Assembly (NCBI GenBank): GCA_010093685.1
Contig: MU006246.1
Location: 208,272-272,271, forward strand
Source: Ophiobolus disseminans
Taxonomy: Eukaryota > Ascomycota > Dothideomycetes > Pleosporales > Phaeosphaeriaceae
Length of the DNA: 64,000 bases
Reading direction: 5' to 3'
A program made the translations under genes and the position numbers. Shown here piece after piece: positions 55,253-64,000 of this stretch. The notes under the pieces are model-generated. The model had not been told where the DNA came from and did not search any database. It saw nothing but the letters and a program-made list of their open reading frames with translations. How positions within the stretch are numbered: position 1 is the first letter of the stretch; every line of letters starts with the position of its first letter.

Positions 55253-57709
55253 ATGGCGCCTATGACGTCCGAGCTGGCCACACTGCGGGCGCTTACCTTT
55301 CGTATCTCGTCGACAGCCACTTCACAGCTTCCCCAACACGTGCCGGCCATAGCTGCATCACTGGCCAATTGCAGGACACTACTTTCGTCACCACAGGCCG
55401 CCGCATCCAAGACATCTTCCGAGACCACCGTCGCTATCCACAAGTACCGGACTTTGCTTTCTACCCTGTTGCAAGATCGCACCATCCAAGGACGATGGGC
55501 AGCTACCGTGCTCATCAAAGCGACTATCGAGATTGGAGGATGGGAAACACTGCAAAAGTCCCTACCTTGGGTGCGCGGGCTTCTTGGAATCCTGACCAAG
55601 CCTGACCCGCCATCTTCCAAGAAGCTCTGCATCATCACCCTCACGCGCATCTTCATCCTGACCAGGGAATATCCAACGTTGATCCGTGAGATCACAACAC
55701 CGTCTCTTCCAGCTTTCATTCAGTCCTGCCTGCAGATAGTCAACTCAAGACCGCCAACTTCTCTATTGCAAGCCATTCTGGAGAGCTTCAACGAACTTCT
55801 GCCACGCCATCCGACCATCTTTAGAACCTACCTTAAGCAGTTGAACCCACTCCTGACCGCCTTAATTGCTCCGACTCCCTCTAACAAACTTGGCGAGGAA
55901 CAAAAGTCTAGCTCGCGATACGAGCTGAACAGTGGAGTTGTGCAAGTTGCCCAGCAGTTGTACGTGCAGACACCTTGTTGTGCACCGAAAGGAGCATCTA
56001 GCGAGGAATGGGAGAAGTCGTTGAAAGCCATCGTCAATAATACGCATCGGGTCGCCGACAAAGTTTTTCGTGCCGTGCTTGAAGACTGGCGGCCAGCTAC
56101 GCGAGAAGCAACCACAAACGGACACACCCTGGACGATGAAGTGCAAGACCTGGAATTCGACACCATGGCGCTGCCAGCCTGGTCAGGCATATTTGCGGGA
56201 AGTGAGCGCCTCGTGCACCTCTTGCGGCTTATTCAACAGTATCTCGCGAATCCAACGCCGAGCCCTGTAGGCCTGAACATCAGCGCCGTCATGGATATTG
56301 TCACAAGAGTGCTCTCCTTGACAGCTCCTGGGTCCGGCGCAAAGGCCTATCAGAATGCCACGAGGTTCAACAACCAGGTCAGCAAGGAAGAACGTGAAAA
56401 CTTGTGGCTAGTGCTTCCAGACTTGCATGTGGCAGCCATCGAAATCCTACTTGTCCTCACGGATAGATCGCAATCTAGCACGATGCCATTAGATGCCCTC
56501 ATCATCGATCAGCTAGTGTGGGTATTTGCATCTGAACAGGATTCGGCACAGTTACGGACGGCTGCATATCATGCAGTGAGCATGGTGTTACAACGCTCCG
56601 GCGTTGGTCTTTCCAAGTCTTCAGTCGACTCACTCGTGCCCCTCATGCGCGCCTGTTGTGAAGATTTGTTTCCCACCGACCCAGCTACAGTAACAGCAAA
56701 GCCAACTCCCGGTCAAAGCAAAGCGAACGGAACCACACCGACTCAAACCACGGGTAACGCCGATACTTTTTTAAATTCTTCCAAGATAGCAGAAACCATT
56801 GGTTCCAAATTTCTGGGTCTAACGGAAGCTGCGCAAGCCCTTCTGCCGGTACTTCTGGCCAATGTGCAAGCTCAGTATCTATCCGATGCGTTGCGAAGTC
56901 GCCTCGATCGTACCGCGACTCTCACGCAGAACAAGCCTGCTATGCTAGCGAGCGTTCTAAATCCGCCCCCAAGCAAGCGCTTTGGGAAGCCAGCCGCAAG
57001 TATTCTTCCGCTCATGGCACGCTCATTCCCAGCGTCCGCCGACATTGAAGGTCTTTTGAGACCTAGGATGCCGGTCATCCGCCTTGGTACTCAGGACACC
57101 GAGATGGAAGGAGTGGATGTTGAAGACGAAGAAGACGAGGAAGAGGAAGAATCAGGAGAGGATGAGGAGGAGGAGCCGGAGGAGCAGATGATAACAGGGG
57201 AAGAGGATTCTAGTTTTGTGGGTCACGAGCTGGACACGATTCTGCAATCAGCAAGCCAAACGGAGGTGGCAGTCAGGGATATTGCGAAGGCAGATGCGCC
57301 TACTCCAAGCGCAAATGTCACCCCTTTAGCAGACACAACTGTGTTCATAGCACCCACCGAGGTAGCACCTCCCACGTCAAATGTGTCAGGGCAGCCAAAA
57401 GAGTCTTCGAAGCGAGCGCAGATTGAACAAGCACAGTCGACACCAAGCAAAAGAGCGAAGACCAGCGATGGAGAGCAGGCCATAAGTTCACGCACGCGAT
57501 CCGCTTCCACAACAGAAGCTCCAGTTGGTGAAGCTCTTGTTCATGCCCCCGCCATAACGCAGACCTCAGACTTCACCGTTACCAGCACAGCCTCTGCAGT
57601 ACCAGAGCTGCCAACGCCAAGTGAGAGCATGGCGGATGGTGTAGACAGCGACGAGGACGATGTTGTATCGCTAGTGTTGGGACAAGATACGGATGATGAG
57701 TCGGAGTAG
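55253..57709 (+). CDS. RIX1: Pre-rRNA-processing protein Rix1
   Basis: A single exon; the start at 55253 (MAPMTSELATLRALTFRIS) is preferred to an upstream in-frame TTG, giving 818 residues. The N-terminal two thirds form helical repeats with the family segment GRWAATVLIKATIEIGGWETL and later SYLSDALRSR-like helices. The C-terminus has a long acidic run (Asp/Glu, about 620-655), then KRAKT and further acidic patches. Rix1 (PELP1 in animals) with Ipi1 and Ipi3 removes ITS2 from the 27S pre-rRNA and recruits the Rea1/Midasin ATPase for 60S maturation in the nucleolus and nucleoplasm. The function is family knowledge. Confidence 0.92.
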   Translation: MAPMTSELATLRALTFRISSTATSQLPQHVPAIAASLANCRTLLSSPQAAASKTSSETTVAIHKYRTLLSTLLQDRTIQGRWAATVLIKATIEIGGWETLQKSLPWVRGLLGILTKPDPPSSKKLCIITLTRIFILTREYPTLIREITTPSLPAFIQSCLQIVNSRPPTSLLQAILESFNELLPRHPTIFRTYLKQLNPLLTALIAPTPSNKLGEEQKSSSRYELNSGVVQVAQQLYVQTPCCAPKGASSEEWEKSLKAIVNNTHRVADKVFRAVLEDWRPATREATTNGHTLDDEVQDLEFDTMALPAWSGIFAGSERLVHLLRLIQQYLANPTPSPVGLNISAVMDIVTRVLSLTAPGSGAKAYQNATRFNNQVSKEERENLWLVLPDLHVAAIEILLVLTDRSQSSTMPLDALIIDQLVWVFASEQDSAQLRTAAYHAVSMVLQRSGVGLSKSSVDSLVPLMRACCEDLFPTDPATVTAKPTPGQSKANGTTPTQTTGNADTFLNSSKIAETIGSKFLGLTEAAQALLPVLLANVQAQYLSDALRSRLDRTATLTQNKPAMLASVLNPPPSKRFGKPAASILPLMARSFPASADIEGLLRPRMPVIRLGTQDTEMEGVDVEDEEDEEEEESGEDEEEEPEEQMITGEEDSSFVGHELDTILQSASQTEVAVRDIAKADAPTPSANVTPLADTTVFIAPTEVAPPTSNVSGQPKESSKRAQIEQAQSTPSKRAKTSDGEQAISSRTRSASTTEAPVGEALVHAPAITQTSDFTVTSTASAVPELPTPSESMADGVDSDEDDVVSLVLGQDTDDESE

Positions 57710-58205
57710 GACATGGTAGAACGTCTGAGCGTTGAACGATTGCGTGCATGATTCAAATTCCTGCGCTCTAGGCAAAATGAGCGATGTAATTGACATACTT
57801 AACACTCGAGCCTTCACGTTATCAAGTCCGCATACCTACTGGACCTGGCTTCTAAAAGCTTTCTTCAGTGAGAGTTGCATATACTCACTTCGTTTTCTCC
57901 CGGCCAACGGCTTCTCTGAAAGTGTTTGTGAGACTTGGTAGATACAAACGCGGTAAGTGCACGGACTTTCATGTGACGTCGACCTTCTTGAGCACGAGTT
58001 TTCTGTTGCGGCAACGGACCTAGAATGTATCGATAACACTTAATCATTTATAGACCGTCAACTGAAAGCCTCTCAACCACTCTCTAACAAATCAAATTCA
58101 AATCCCACAACGCCGCAATCAGCTAATCCGTAACCCTCTACACGCACGACCTCACCTCTTGGACTCGCGCATACCCGTAGTTCCACCTACAAACAATCAC
58201 CCCAA
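57710..58205. other. Intergenic, no gene seen
   Basis: From the RIX1 stop to the next start. No gene or RNA was recognised. Confidence 0.5.
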
Positions 58206-59192
58206 ATGCATCCTAAGCGCACACCCACCGCCCCCACCCTACCACGCGTCAGACGCGGCGAAACCTCGACCCTCAAAGTCACCCGCCGCCCCGCCCGCGC
58301 CCCTCCCCCACCCCGCACAAACCTCAACTACAAGCGCGCCATCTACCCCTGGGATGACCACCAGGACGACATCATCGTCAACAGCATCGAGACTGCACCC
58401 GTGGATGGCAAGCCCACTGGCGCGGAGCACTATTTACAGCAGTTGAGCCGGCGCACAGATGAGTATAGGCATGTTTGTAGCCATCCGGATGAGTATCGCA
58501 AGTTGCCGAAGCAAGATATGTTTGATGATAACGTGGATGTGGAGTTTGGGAACGAGTTGGAAGTTAGTACTGGGATCAATTATACTCGTCTCCCGGATCC
58601 ACCAACACGCTCAGGTTTATACACATCCCGCATCTACACCGCTACGATCACCAACCCAGCAATCTTCCTCGCCATCGTACGCGTCGCGCAAATCAATATT
58701 CCGATGCTGGATTTCGTATCTGGCTTGAATCGCCTACCAAACCTGCCACTGGACAAAGCGCACCCAGTGCTAGAAAAGGGCGTGTTTCCCGAAGACATAC
58801 CGTACAAGAAAAGCAGGTGGGATGTTAGTATGACATTCGCATTCTTCCCATCATTCTACGCCGACGGACGACATGCACTCGGGTACTACCATCTCCACGC
58901 TTCGACGGCACATTCGCCGCCGATGCTGACGACCTGCCTCTTCACGCCGTGCTCGCTGGCGGATCTCAAATATTTCAGCCTAGTGGAGTGGCTACCAGGC
59001 GACGTGGAAGAGCATATGGCGTGCGTGGGTGGCAGGGATGGTGCCTGGTTGGATAAGAGTGTTGTGGAGGAGTGGGAGGGGTGGAAGTTGGCAGTTAAGG
59101 TGGTGGGCAGTCGGGCGGGGTGGCAGGGGAGGTTGGAGGGGTATTTTTGGAAGGAAGAGAAGGGGGGTAGGGGGAGAGGGAGAGGTGCATAG
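58206..59192 (+). CDS. Hypothetical protein
   Basis: A single exon of 328 residues that I do not recognise. The first 40 residues are basic and proline-rich (RRPARAPPPPRTNLNYK). The middle contains INYTRLPDPPTRSGLYTSRIYTATITNP and RWDVSMTFAFFPSFYADGRHALGYYHLHAS; with the following LFTPCSLADLKYFSLVEWLPGDVEEHM they suggest a folded beta-rich domain. The tail is Gly/Arg-rich (GGRGRGRGRGA-like), as in some RNA-binding proteins. No signal peptide or membrane segment is visible. The long open frame with ordinary codon use supports it as real. Confidence 0.72.
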   Translation: MHPKRTPTAPTLPRVRRGETSTLKVTRRPARAPPPPRTNLNYKRAIYPWDDHQDDIIVNSIETAPVDGKPTGAEHYLQQLSRRTDEYRHVCSHPDEYRKLPKQDMFDDNVDVEFGNELEVSTGINYTRLPDPPTRSGLYTSRIYTATITNPAIFLAIVRVAQINIPMLDFVSGLNRLPNLPLDKAHPVLEKGVFPEDIPYKKSRWDVSMTFAFFPSFYADGRHALGYYHLHASTAHSPPMLTTCLFTPCSLADLKYFSLVEWLPGDVEEHMACVGGRDGAWLDKSVVEEWEGWKLAVKVVGSRAGWQGRLEGYFWKEEKGGRGRGRGA

Positions 59193-60155
59193 GGGTTTCG
59201 ATGGGGTGTTGGAGATAAAGCTAAATAGGGGAACTATGTGTTGAAGATGTTTGAGAATGGAACGGTATATTGGGATTGGATATTAGAAGACGTTATTACA
59301 TGCGAAGATATTGGGATTAATGGACATATTGCGCGTTTCATGTTGCTGATTATACTACGACTAAGAGGGACGTGGCGAACTGGTGCTTGTTCGTCGAGTT
59401 TGAGTTGTGGTGAATTGCATCGGAGAATACTGTTGCTAAGGCTGTTCCAAACACAGGGCCGAATATCCTCGCTATTCCCTATTCGCCCATGTCTATGAAC
59501 CCGCCGACCTTCTCGAACTGCTGTGCGCTACGCTACCCCGACGAGGATAAGGGTGGGAAAGGGTTGTGGGATATATATGTGTTGTATCGGACATGGAGAG
59601 GAGGGACTTGTTGAGGTTGTATGAGATGTGGGACGGAAAGTATATCTGGACGGAATTACATGTGTGGTGCGGAGATGGAGAAGACAGGTGTGTTGACGCT
59701 GTGTGAGTTACGGAATGGAGTGTATACTTGGACTGGAAATTAGTAGACGGCGGCAGTACTGGGATTGTTAGAGCTGTTGCGCGTTTCATGTCGCCGAAAT
59801 CAGCTGCAGGGAGAGACAGCATGGTGAACCAGTGCATTTCAGTCTGGAGTGAGTTGTGATGGATTGAATTGTAGAGCATGGCTAACAAGGAACGCTGTGA
59901 CATGCGACGAGGTTGTGCTGATAGAGCTCTGTGCGTTTCATGTCGCCAAAACCAGTTGGAGTGAAAGGGAAAGTGAAAACGCGCAATGCGGAGACCAACG
60001 GCAGTGCAGCTCACGCAAGTCTTTACAAACGTTTCCCACGCCCGATTCTTGCAAACTCGAACCTTGACGATCACACCTCAACTCGACAACTCGACAAACC
60101 GACTACTCAACCTCCCTTCGTCGAGCTTTTCAGCACTTGAAGTGAGCATGCAAGC
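59193..60155. other. Intergenic, repeat-bearing region
   Basis: About 960 bp between the preceding unknown gene and the F-box-like gene, largely made up of the diverged repeat tract. A minus-strand frame of 193 codons at 59493-60074 follows the repeats and is not supported as a gene. Confidence 0.5.
59252..59980. repeat. Diverged repeat tract, about three copies
   Basis: A motif of about 100-150 bp recurs in diverged form. Anchors are GCGCGTTTCATGTTGCTGA at 59331, GCGCGTTTCATGTCGCCGAA at 59780 and GTGCGTTTCATGTCGCCAAA at 59931. Upstream of the first two, GAATGGA..GTATA.TTGG..TGGA.ATTAG.AGACG is shared (about 59256 and 59714); ACATGCGA is shared by the first and third. A partial further copy lies near 59630. 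The tract is not a clean tandem array: spacings are about 450 and 150 bp. No open frame runs through all copies. Confidence 0.55.
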
Positions 60156-61176
60156 ATGCCTTCGAGTCGCACTGCTAGACGCTCCGCGCGACAACCTGAA
60201 TGTGACGTGGGCACCGCGAAGCCTTTCAGGCTCCTCGATCTCCCAAAAGAGCTGCGACTCATGATATACGAACAACTCACCGTCGAATGGAACCACCAAA
60301 GCGTTCCACTCACCGACAAGGGCGATTTGTACAGCATCACTGTAGTAAGTAACCTCCAATGTTCAGCCCACATAACACATGTACTAATTCCTTCAGATCA
60401 ACCCATCTCTTCCGGGCATCCGAATCCTGGCGACATGCAATTTCATCAACTCCGAAGGCTACCCCATCCTCGCGCCCCGGCTAGCACAAATGATAACGCC
60501 GCCACCGACACTGATCATTGAAGCGCAACATCTCGTGGGAGTTACGAATATGCGCAACTGCGTCGTGCACAAGCGCAGCTTCGTGGACAAACTCCTAGCA
60601 GCGATTAGACTGCGCCCCATAGTCCCGAAAATCCATCTCTACCGCGAGAGCAAGCTTGGGGTAGGGTCGCTGCGCATCTATCTCGACCTCAAGCGCTACG
60701 TGCCTGACGCGGCTGTCACAGCTGTGGCAACGTTCGTGCTGCGCGCGCAAACGATTTGGAGCGCGGACAAGACACCAAACAACCACCCGCCCATGACAAT
60801 CGCCGTTTCCGTACCGACAGGATTTAGTTCCATACCCGTCATGCTTACCTCTTCTCGCGCATACAGATTCATCAGCAACCGGTTCCTCAACCAAAATTTG
60901 CAGCGCACACGCCTTGTGCAGTTCACGACGCCGCTGCTCGTGCGAAGGTTGGCGGGGCAGATGCTGTGGACTAGCGAGATGTGGAAAGCGAGGACTGTCT
61001 CAATGATGCTGTATTTTCCGGATGGGAGTGAGGAGTACACAGAGAAGGAGCAGCTGGAGGTGGACTTTGAGGGGGCGATCGAGGTCGCGATTTTGGCTTA
61101 TCACCAGGGGAGTGGGCCGCCGGCTTTGGGGTATGGAGGCGTGTTTGAGGTGGGGGAGGATGGGAGGCCGAAGTAG
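60156..61176 (+). CDS. F-box-like protein
   Basis: Exons are 60156-60344 and 60397-61176 (52-bp intron), giving 322 residues. FRLLDLPKELRLMIYEQLTVEW at about residues 24-45 resembles the short fungal F-box, with the usual LP.ElR..IYe.L pattern. The second exon continues INPSLPGIRILATCNFINSEGYPILAPRLAQ, the typical follow-on of these proteins, and ends with a Gly-rich segment. Members of this expanded fungal group probably act as SCF adaptors, but substrates are not known. It is flanked by two repeat tracts. Confidence 0.78.
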
Positions 61177-61210
61177 AGGGTGGGTGAAGTGGGTTGCCGA
61201 CTTGCGAGCC

Positions 61211-61610
61211 GATACTCGGCCCGTTGAAGTCGTCCGACCTGCGCTTTCGTGAAGAACATTTCGAGTTACGGGCGGATGGCTGGATGTCTTCGATGATACC
61301 TTGCCGTCTCTTGCATGGAATACTCGGCCTGCGGAAGTTGTCCGGCCTGCGCCATCATGAAGAAATCTGGAAGTTACGAACAAAGTACAGATCTAAAATT
61401 AGTCAATGAAGAAACTTGGTCACGAACGGCTTGTGGTAGGATTTCGTCGACAATATCTTGCCGCATCATGCATCGAACACTCGGCCCGCCAAATTTGTCC
61501 GGCTTGCGCCATCGTGGAGAAAATATGGAGGCCACAACCCAGATACAAGTCGATATCTCAGTCCATAAAGAGATGGTGGAAGTCACGAACCAAGTACAAG
61601 TCGATATTCC
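61211..61610. repeat. Diverged tandem repeats, three units
   Basis: A unit beginning GA.ACTCGGCC followed by GAAGT.GTCCG.CCTGCGC..TCGTGAAGAA recurs at about 61211, 61318 and 61475 (spacings 107 and 157 bp). The preceding part, TTGCCGTCTCTTGCATG and TTGCCGCATCATGCATC, also repeats (about 61301 and 61459). Near the right end ACAAGTCGATATCTCAG and ACAAGTCGATATTCCAG form a further short pair. Units have diverged by roughly a quarter to a third. No conserved frame is kept. Confidence 0.6.
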
Positions 61611-62196
61611 AGCCTCGGACCGGCTATGAGCCGCGTATTTTGCTGGATGATGTTCATGCCGGACCGACATATGTCTGAAAGAGCTCTTTCGTGCTTTGCT
61701 TCCAAGTCCTTTCCGCTACCGGCGTCCCTGCAATATGGAGATGGACCTTCAGCTGGCATGGCGCTGGTGTGGAGTAGACGTGATGATGCATGTTCGTCGG
61801 ACGCGCGAATGAGGAGCCGGAGCGACTAGCGCCGAAAAGGAAGGCGCCGAAGCCACGTGAGATGATTGGCAGGGGATAAATCCGGGGTAGACGTTTAATT
61901 TGACTTTCCTGCTCTTCACATGTTCGCATCGCATCCCAGAAACTTCCACCGTGATTCGCACATGTGCCGCCCGCTAGCAAGCGAACAAAATGAGCCGCAT
62001 CGCTCCTCCCAGTTCATTGGCTCGTCCTCGGTCCGCACTGCACCCACGATGACAAGCTTCGAATCTCCCACCCCGTTGCTAGCATGCCGCTATGATAGTG
62101 TCCGCCGCTAAGGTACTCCGCGTCGTTGTTGCTGGAGCCGGACATGTCGCAGGCCTGGACATGATGATCCGACGATCAGGTAGGAAGATGGAGAAG

Positions 62197-62203
62197 TATA
62201 TAG
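62197..62203 (+). promoter_or_regulatory. TATA box of the glucoamylase gene
   Basis: TATATAG lies about 70 bp upstream of the ATG at 62270, consistent with an inducible, TATA-driven gene. Assignment by position and consensus. Confidence 0.5.
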
Positions 62204-62269
62204 GGCGCCTGAACTCCCAGACTCCAACAACATCACACAGCCTCTCATTCAGCTTCAATCACCATCACG

Positions 62270-64000
62270 ATGCTCTTCACATCTCTGATCCGCGCCCTTC
62301 CGGCCGCTTCCTTCATTTTAGGTGCCCAAGCCGGCCCTGTCGAACATCAAAAGCGACAAGCGTCCGTCGATGCTTTTGTGAAGACTCAGGCCGAGATCTC
62401 TATCAAAGGAGTTCTAGCCAATATCGGCACGGATGGATCCAAGGCGAAGGGTGTTCCAGCTGGCATCGTGCTTGCGAGTCCTTCCCGAAGTGAACCGGAT
62501 TGTATGTTAGTTCCATCCATTTTCTAAACAGATCATTGACGTATCAGATTACTACACTTGGACCCGAGATGCTGCTTTGACGTATAAGGCACTCATCGAA
62601 CGCTTCGTTGAAGGCGATAAGTCGCTCAGGCAGAAAATTGACGACTACGTGTCAGCCCAAGCCTACCTCCAGGGTGTCTCGAATCCATCTGGTGGTCCTG
62701 ACACTGGTGGACTTGGAGAGCCCAAGTTCAACGTCGATCGCACCGCCTTCACTGGTTCTTGGGGCCGCCCTCAGCGTGATGGCCCTCCTCTTCGCGCTAC
62801 TGCCTTGACGATTTATGCCAACTGGCTGATCGCACACGATTCCACAGCCCAAGCTGCGAACACTGTGTGGCCCGTCATCGCCAAAGATCTGGCTTACACC
62901 GTTCGCTACTGGGTAAGATATCCTAGAGATAAATCTAAATACAGAAAGGCACTAATTCATACATTCACTTTCTAGAACCAGACTGGTTTTGACCTATGGG
63001 AAGAGATCAACGGCTCCTCTTTCTTCACTCTCTCCGCCACCCACCGAGCCCTTGTCGAAGGAGCAGCTCTCGCCGCTAAGCTCGGCAAGACCTGTGACAG
63101 CTGCGCGGCCGCTGCGCCCCAAGTTTTGTGCTTTGTGCAGAGCTTCTGGACTGGCAGCTACATTGACTCAAACATCAATGTCAACGACGGTCGCACTGGC
63201 AAGGATGTCAACTCCATCCTATCCTCCATCCATACATTCGACCCGAAATCCCAGTGCACCGACGCTACATTCCAACCATGCTCTTCCCGAGCTCTCGCTA
63301 ACCACAAGGCCGTTACCGATTCTTTCCGTTCCGTATATACCATCAACCGCGGTATTGCACAAGGTCGTGCCGTGGCTGTCGGTCGCTACAGCGAGGACGT
63401 CTATTACAATGGCAACCCGTGGTACCTCGCAACTTTGGCCGCAGCTGAGCAATTGTACTCTGCCCTCTATCAGTGGAACAGGACCGGCTCCCTCACCATC
63501 GATGCAGTCTCCCTAGCCTTCTTCAAGGACATTGTGCCAAGTGCCGCCACCGGAACATTTGCTAAGGGATCCGACACTTACAAGACTATCACTACTGCTG
63601 TCCGCGCTTATGCCGATGACTACATCAAGGTCGTCCAGAAGTACACCCCCTCCAACGGTGGACTCGCCGAGCAATTTGACAGGAATAACGGCTCCCCTCT
63701 ATCTGCTGTTGATCTCACCTGGTCGTACGCCGCTTTTCTGACGGCTACAGAGCGTCGCGCTGGCATTGTGAGCCCTACCTGGGGCGAATCGTCCAACAAC
63801 GTCCCACCCAAGACCTGCACCGGAACCCCAGCCTGCAACTCGCGCATTACCTTCAACGTCCGCGCAACCACCGTCTTCGGAGAGAGCATTTCTGTTGTCG
63901 GTCAGCTGACTGCGATTGGCAACTGGAGCCCTGCGGATGCCAAAGCATTGAGTGCAAGCAAGTACACCAGCAGCGACCCGCTTTGGTCAGGCGAGATTGA
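62270..64000 (+). CDS. Secreted glucoamylase (GH15 with CBM20), cut by window end
   Basis: Exons visible are 62270-62501, 62548-62912 and 62976 to beyond 64000 (introns 46 and 63 bp); about 541 residues are seen. MLFTSLIRALPAASFILGAQA is a signal peptide, followed by a KR processing site. GH15 motifs: YYYTWTRDAA, GLGEPKFNVD, DLWEEINGSSFFT (catalytic acid about Glu208) and LAEQFDRNNGSPLSAVDLTWSYAA, with the catalytic base in AEQFD. A CBM20 starch-binding domain has begun (FNVRATTVFGESISVVGQLTAIGNWSP). The enzyme releases glucose from the non-reducing ends of starch and maltodextrins outside the cell. The stop lies beyond the window. Confidence 0.95.

Larger units (their letters stand above)
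61177..62269. other. Intergenic, repeats then glucoamylase promoter
   Basis: The left part holds a second diverged repeat tract (61211 to about 61610). The right part leads to the glucoamylase, with TATATAG at 62197-62203. No gene was supported between. Confidence 0.5.

Noticed and set aside
59493..60074. 193-codon minus-strand frame
   Set aside because: It runs through the diverged repeats, and its peptide only mirrors them; Ser/His-rich with no domain.
61211..61610. CRISPR-like array
   Set aside because: The genome is eukaryotic and the units are long, diverged and unevenly spaced.

Overview
This window is a stretch of nuclear DNA from a filamentous ascomycete (Pezizomycotina; Dothideomycetes is my best guess, on style only). 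The signs are compact genes on both strands, GT-AG introns of mostly 44-65 bp, a HET-domain protein, Zn2Cys6 regulators, an MMM1-type ERMES subunit, a SNF2 ATPase with a bromodomain, and secreted wall and starch enzymes with fungal signal peptides. No database was consulted: gene names rest on reading translated sequence, and splice sites were placed by hand by joining frames at consensus sites.

Layout. 0.7-7 kb: a mitochondrial DEAD-box helicase (MSS116-like), an amidase, a small conserved-looking protein with an unresolved 5' end, and a membrane-anchored protein-kinase-like gene. 7-14 kb is gene-poor: a MITE copy, a small secreted zinc-protease-like gene, a tRNA-Gly(GCC), a decayed tRNA-Gly relic and a HET-domain gene. 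14-22 kb: a disordered/coiled-coil protein, a methyltransferase fused to a GFA/CENP-V domain, a second copy of the MITE and a secreted glucuronoyl methylesterase (CE15). 22-34.5 kb: SNF2, a copper amine oxidase, a short-chain dehydrogenase and MMM1. 34.9-47 kb: a chromatin-type protein with an N-terminal PIP box, a BAR-domain protein, a Zn2Cys6 transcription factor and VPS45. 47-58 kb: an NAD-dependent epimerase-like gene, two unknown genes (one with a zinc-cluster-like cysteine array), and the divergent pair YPP1/RIX1 with only 60 bp between start codons. 58-64 kb: an unknown gene, two tracts of diverged repeats on either side of an F-box-like gene, and a GH15 glucoamylase cut by the window end.

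Most genes are housekeeping and are not organised as a cluster. VPS45, YPP1, MMM1 and the BAR protein all concern membranes, but their proximity looks incidental. CE15 and GH15 are unlinked carbohydrate enzymes, each with a TATA-like box. I found no biosynthetic gene cluster and no clear novel multi-gene system. The least expected items are the two-copy MITE family, the methyltransferase-GFA fusion, the PIP box on an RSF1/CECR2-like protein, the displaced zinc-cluster array and the two repeat tracts.
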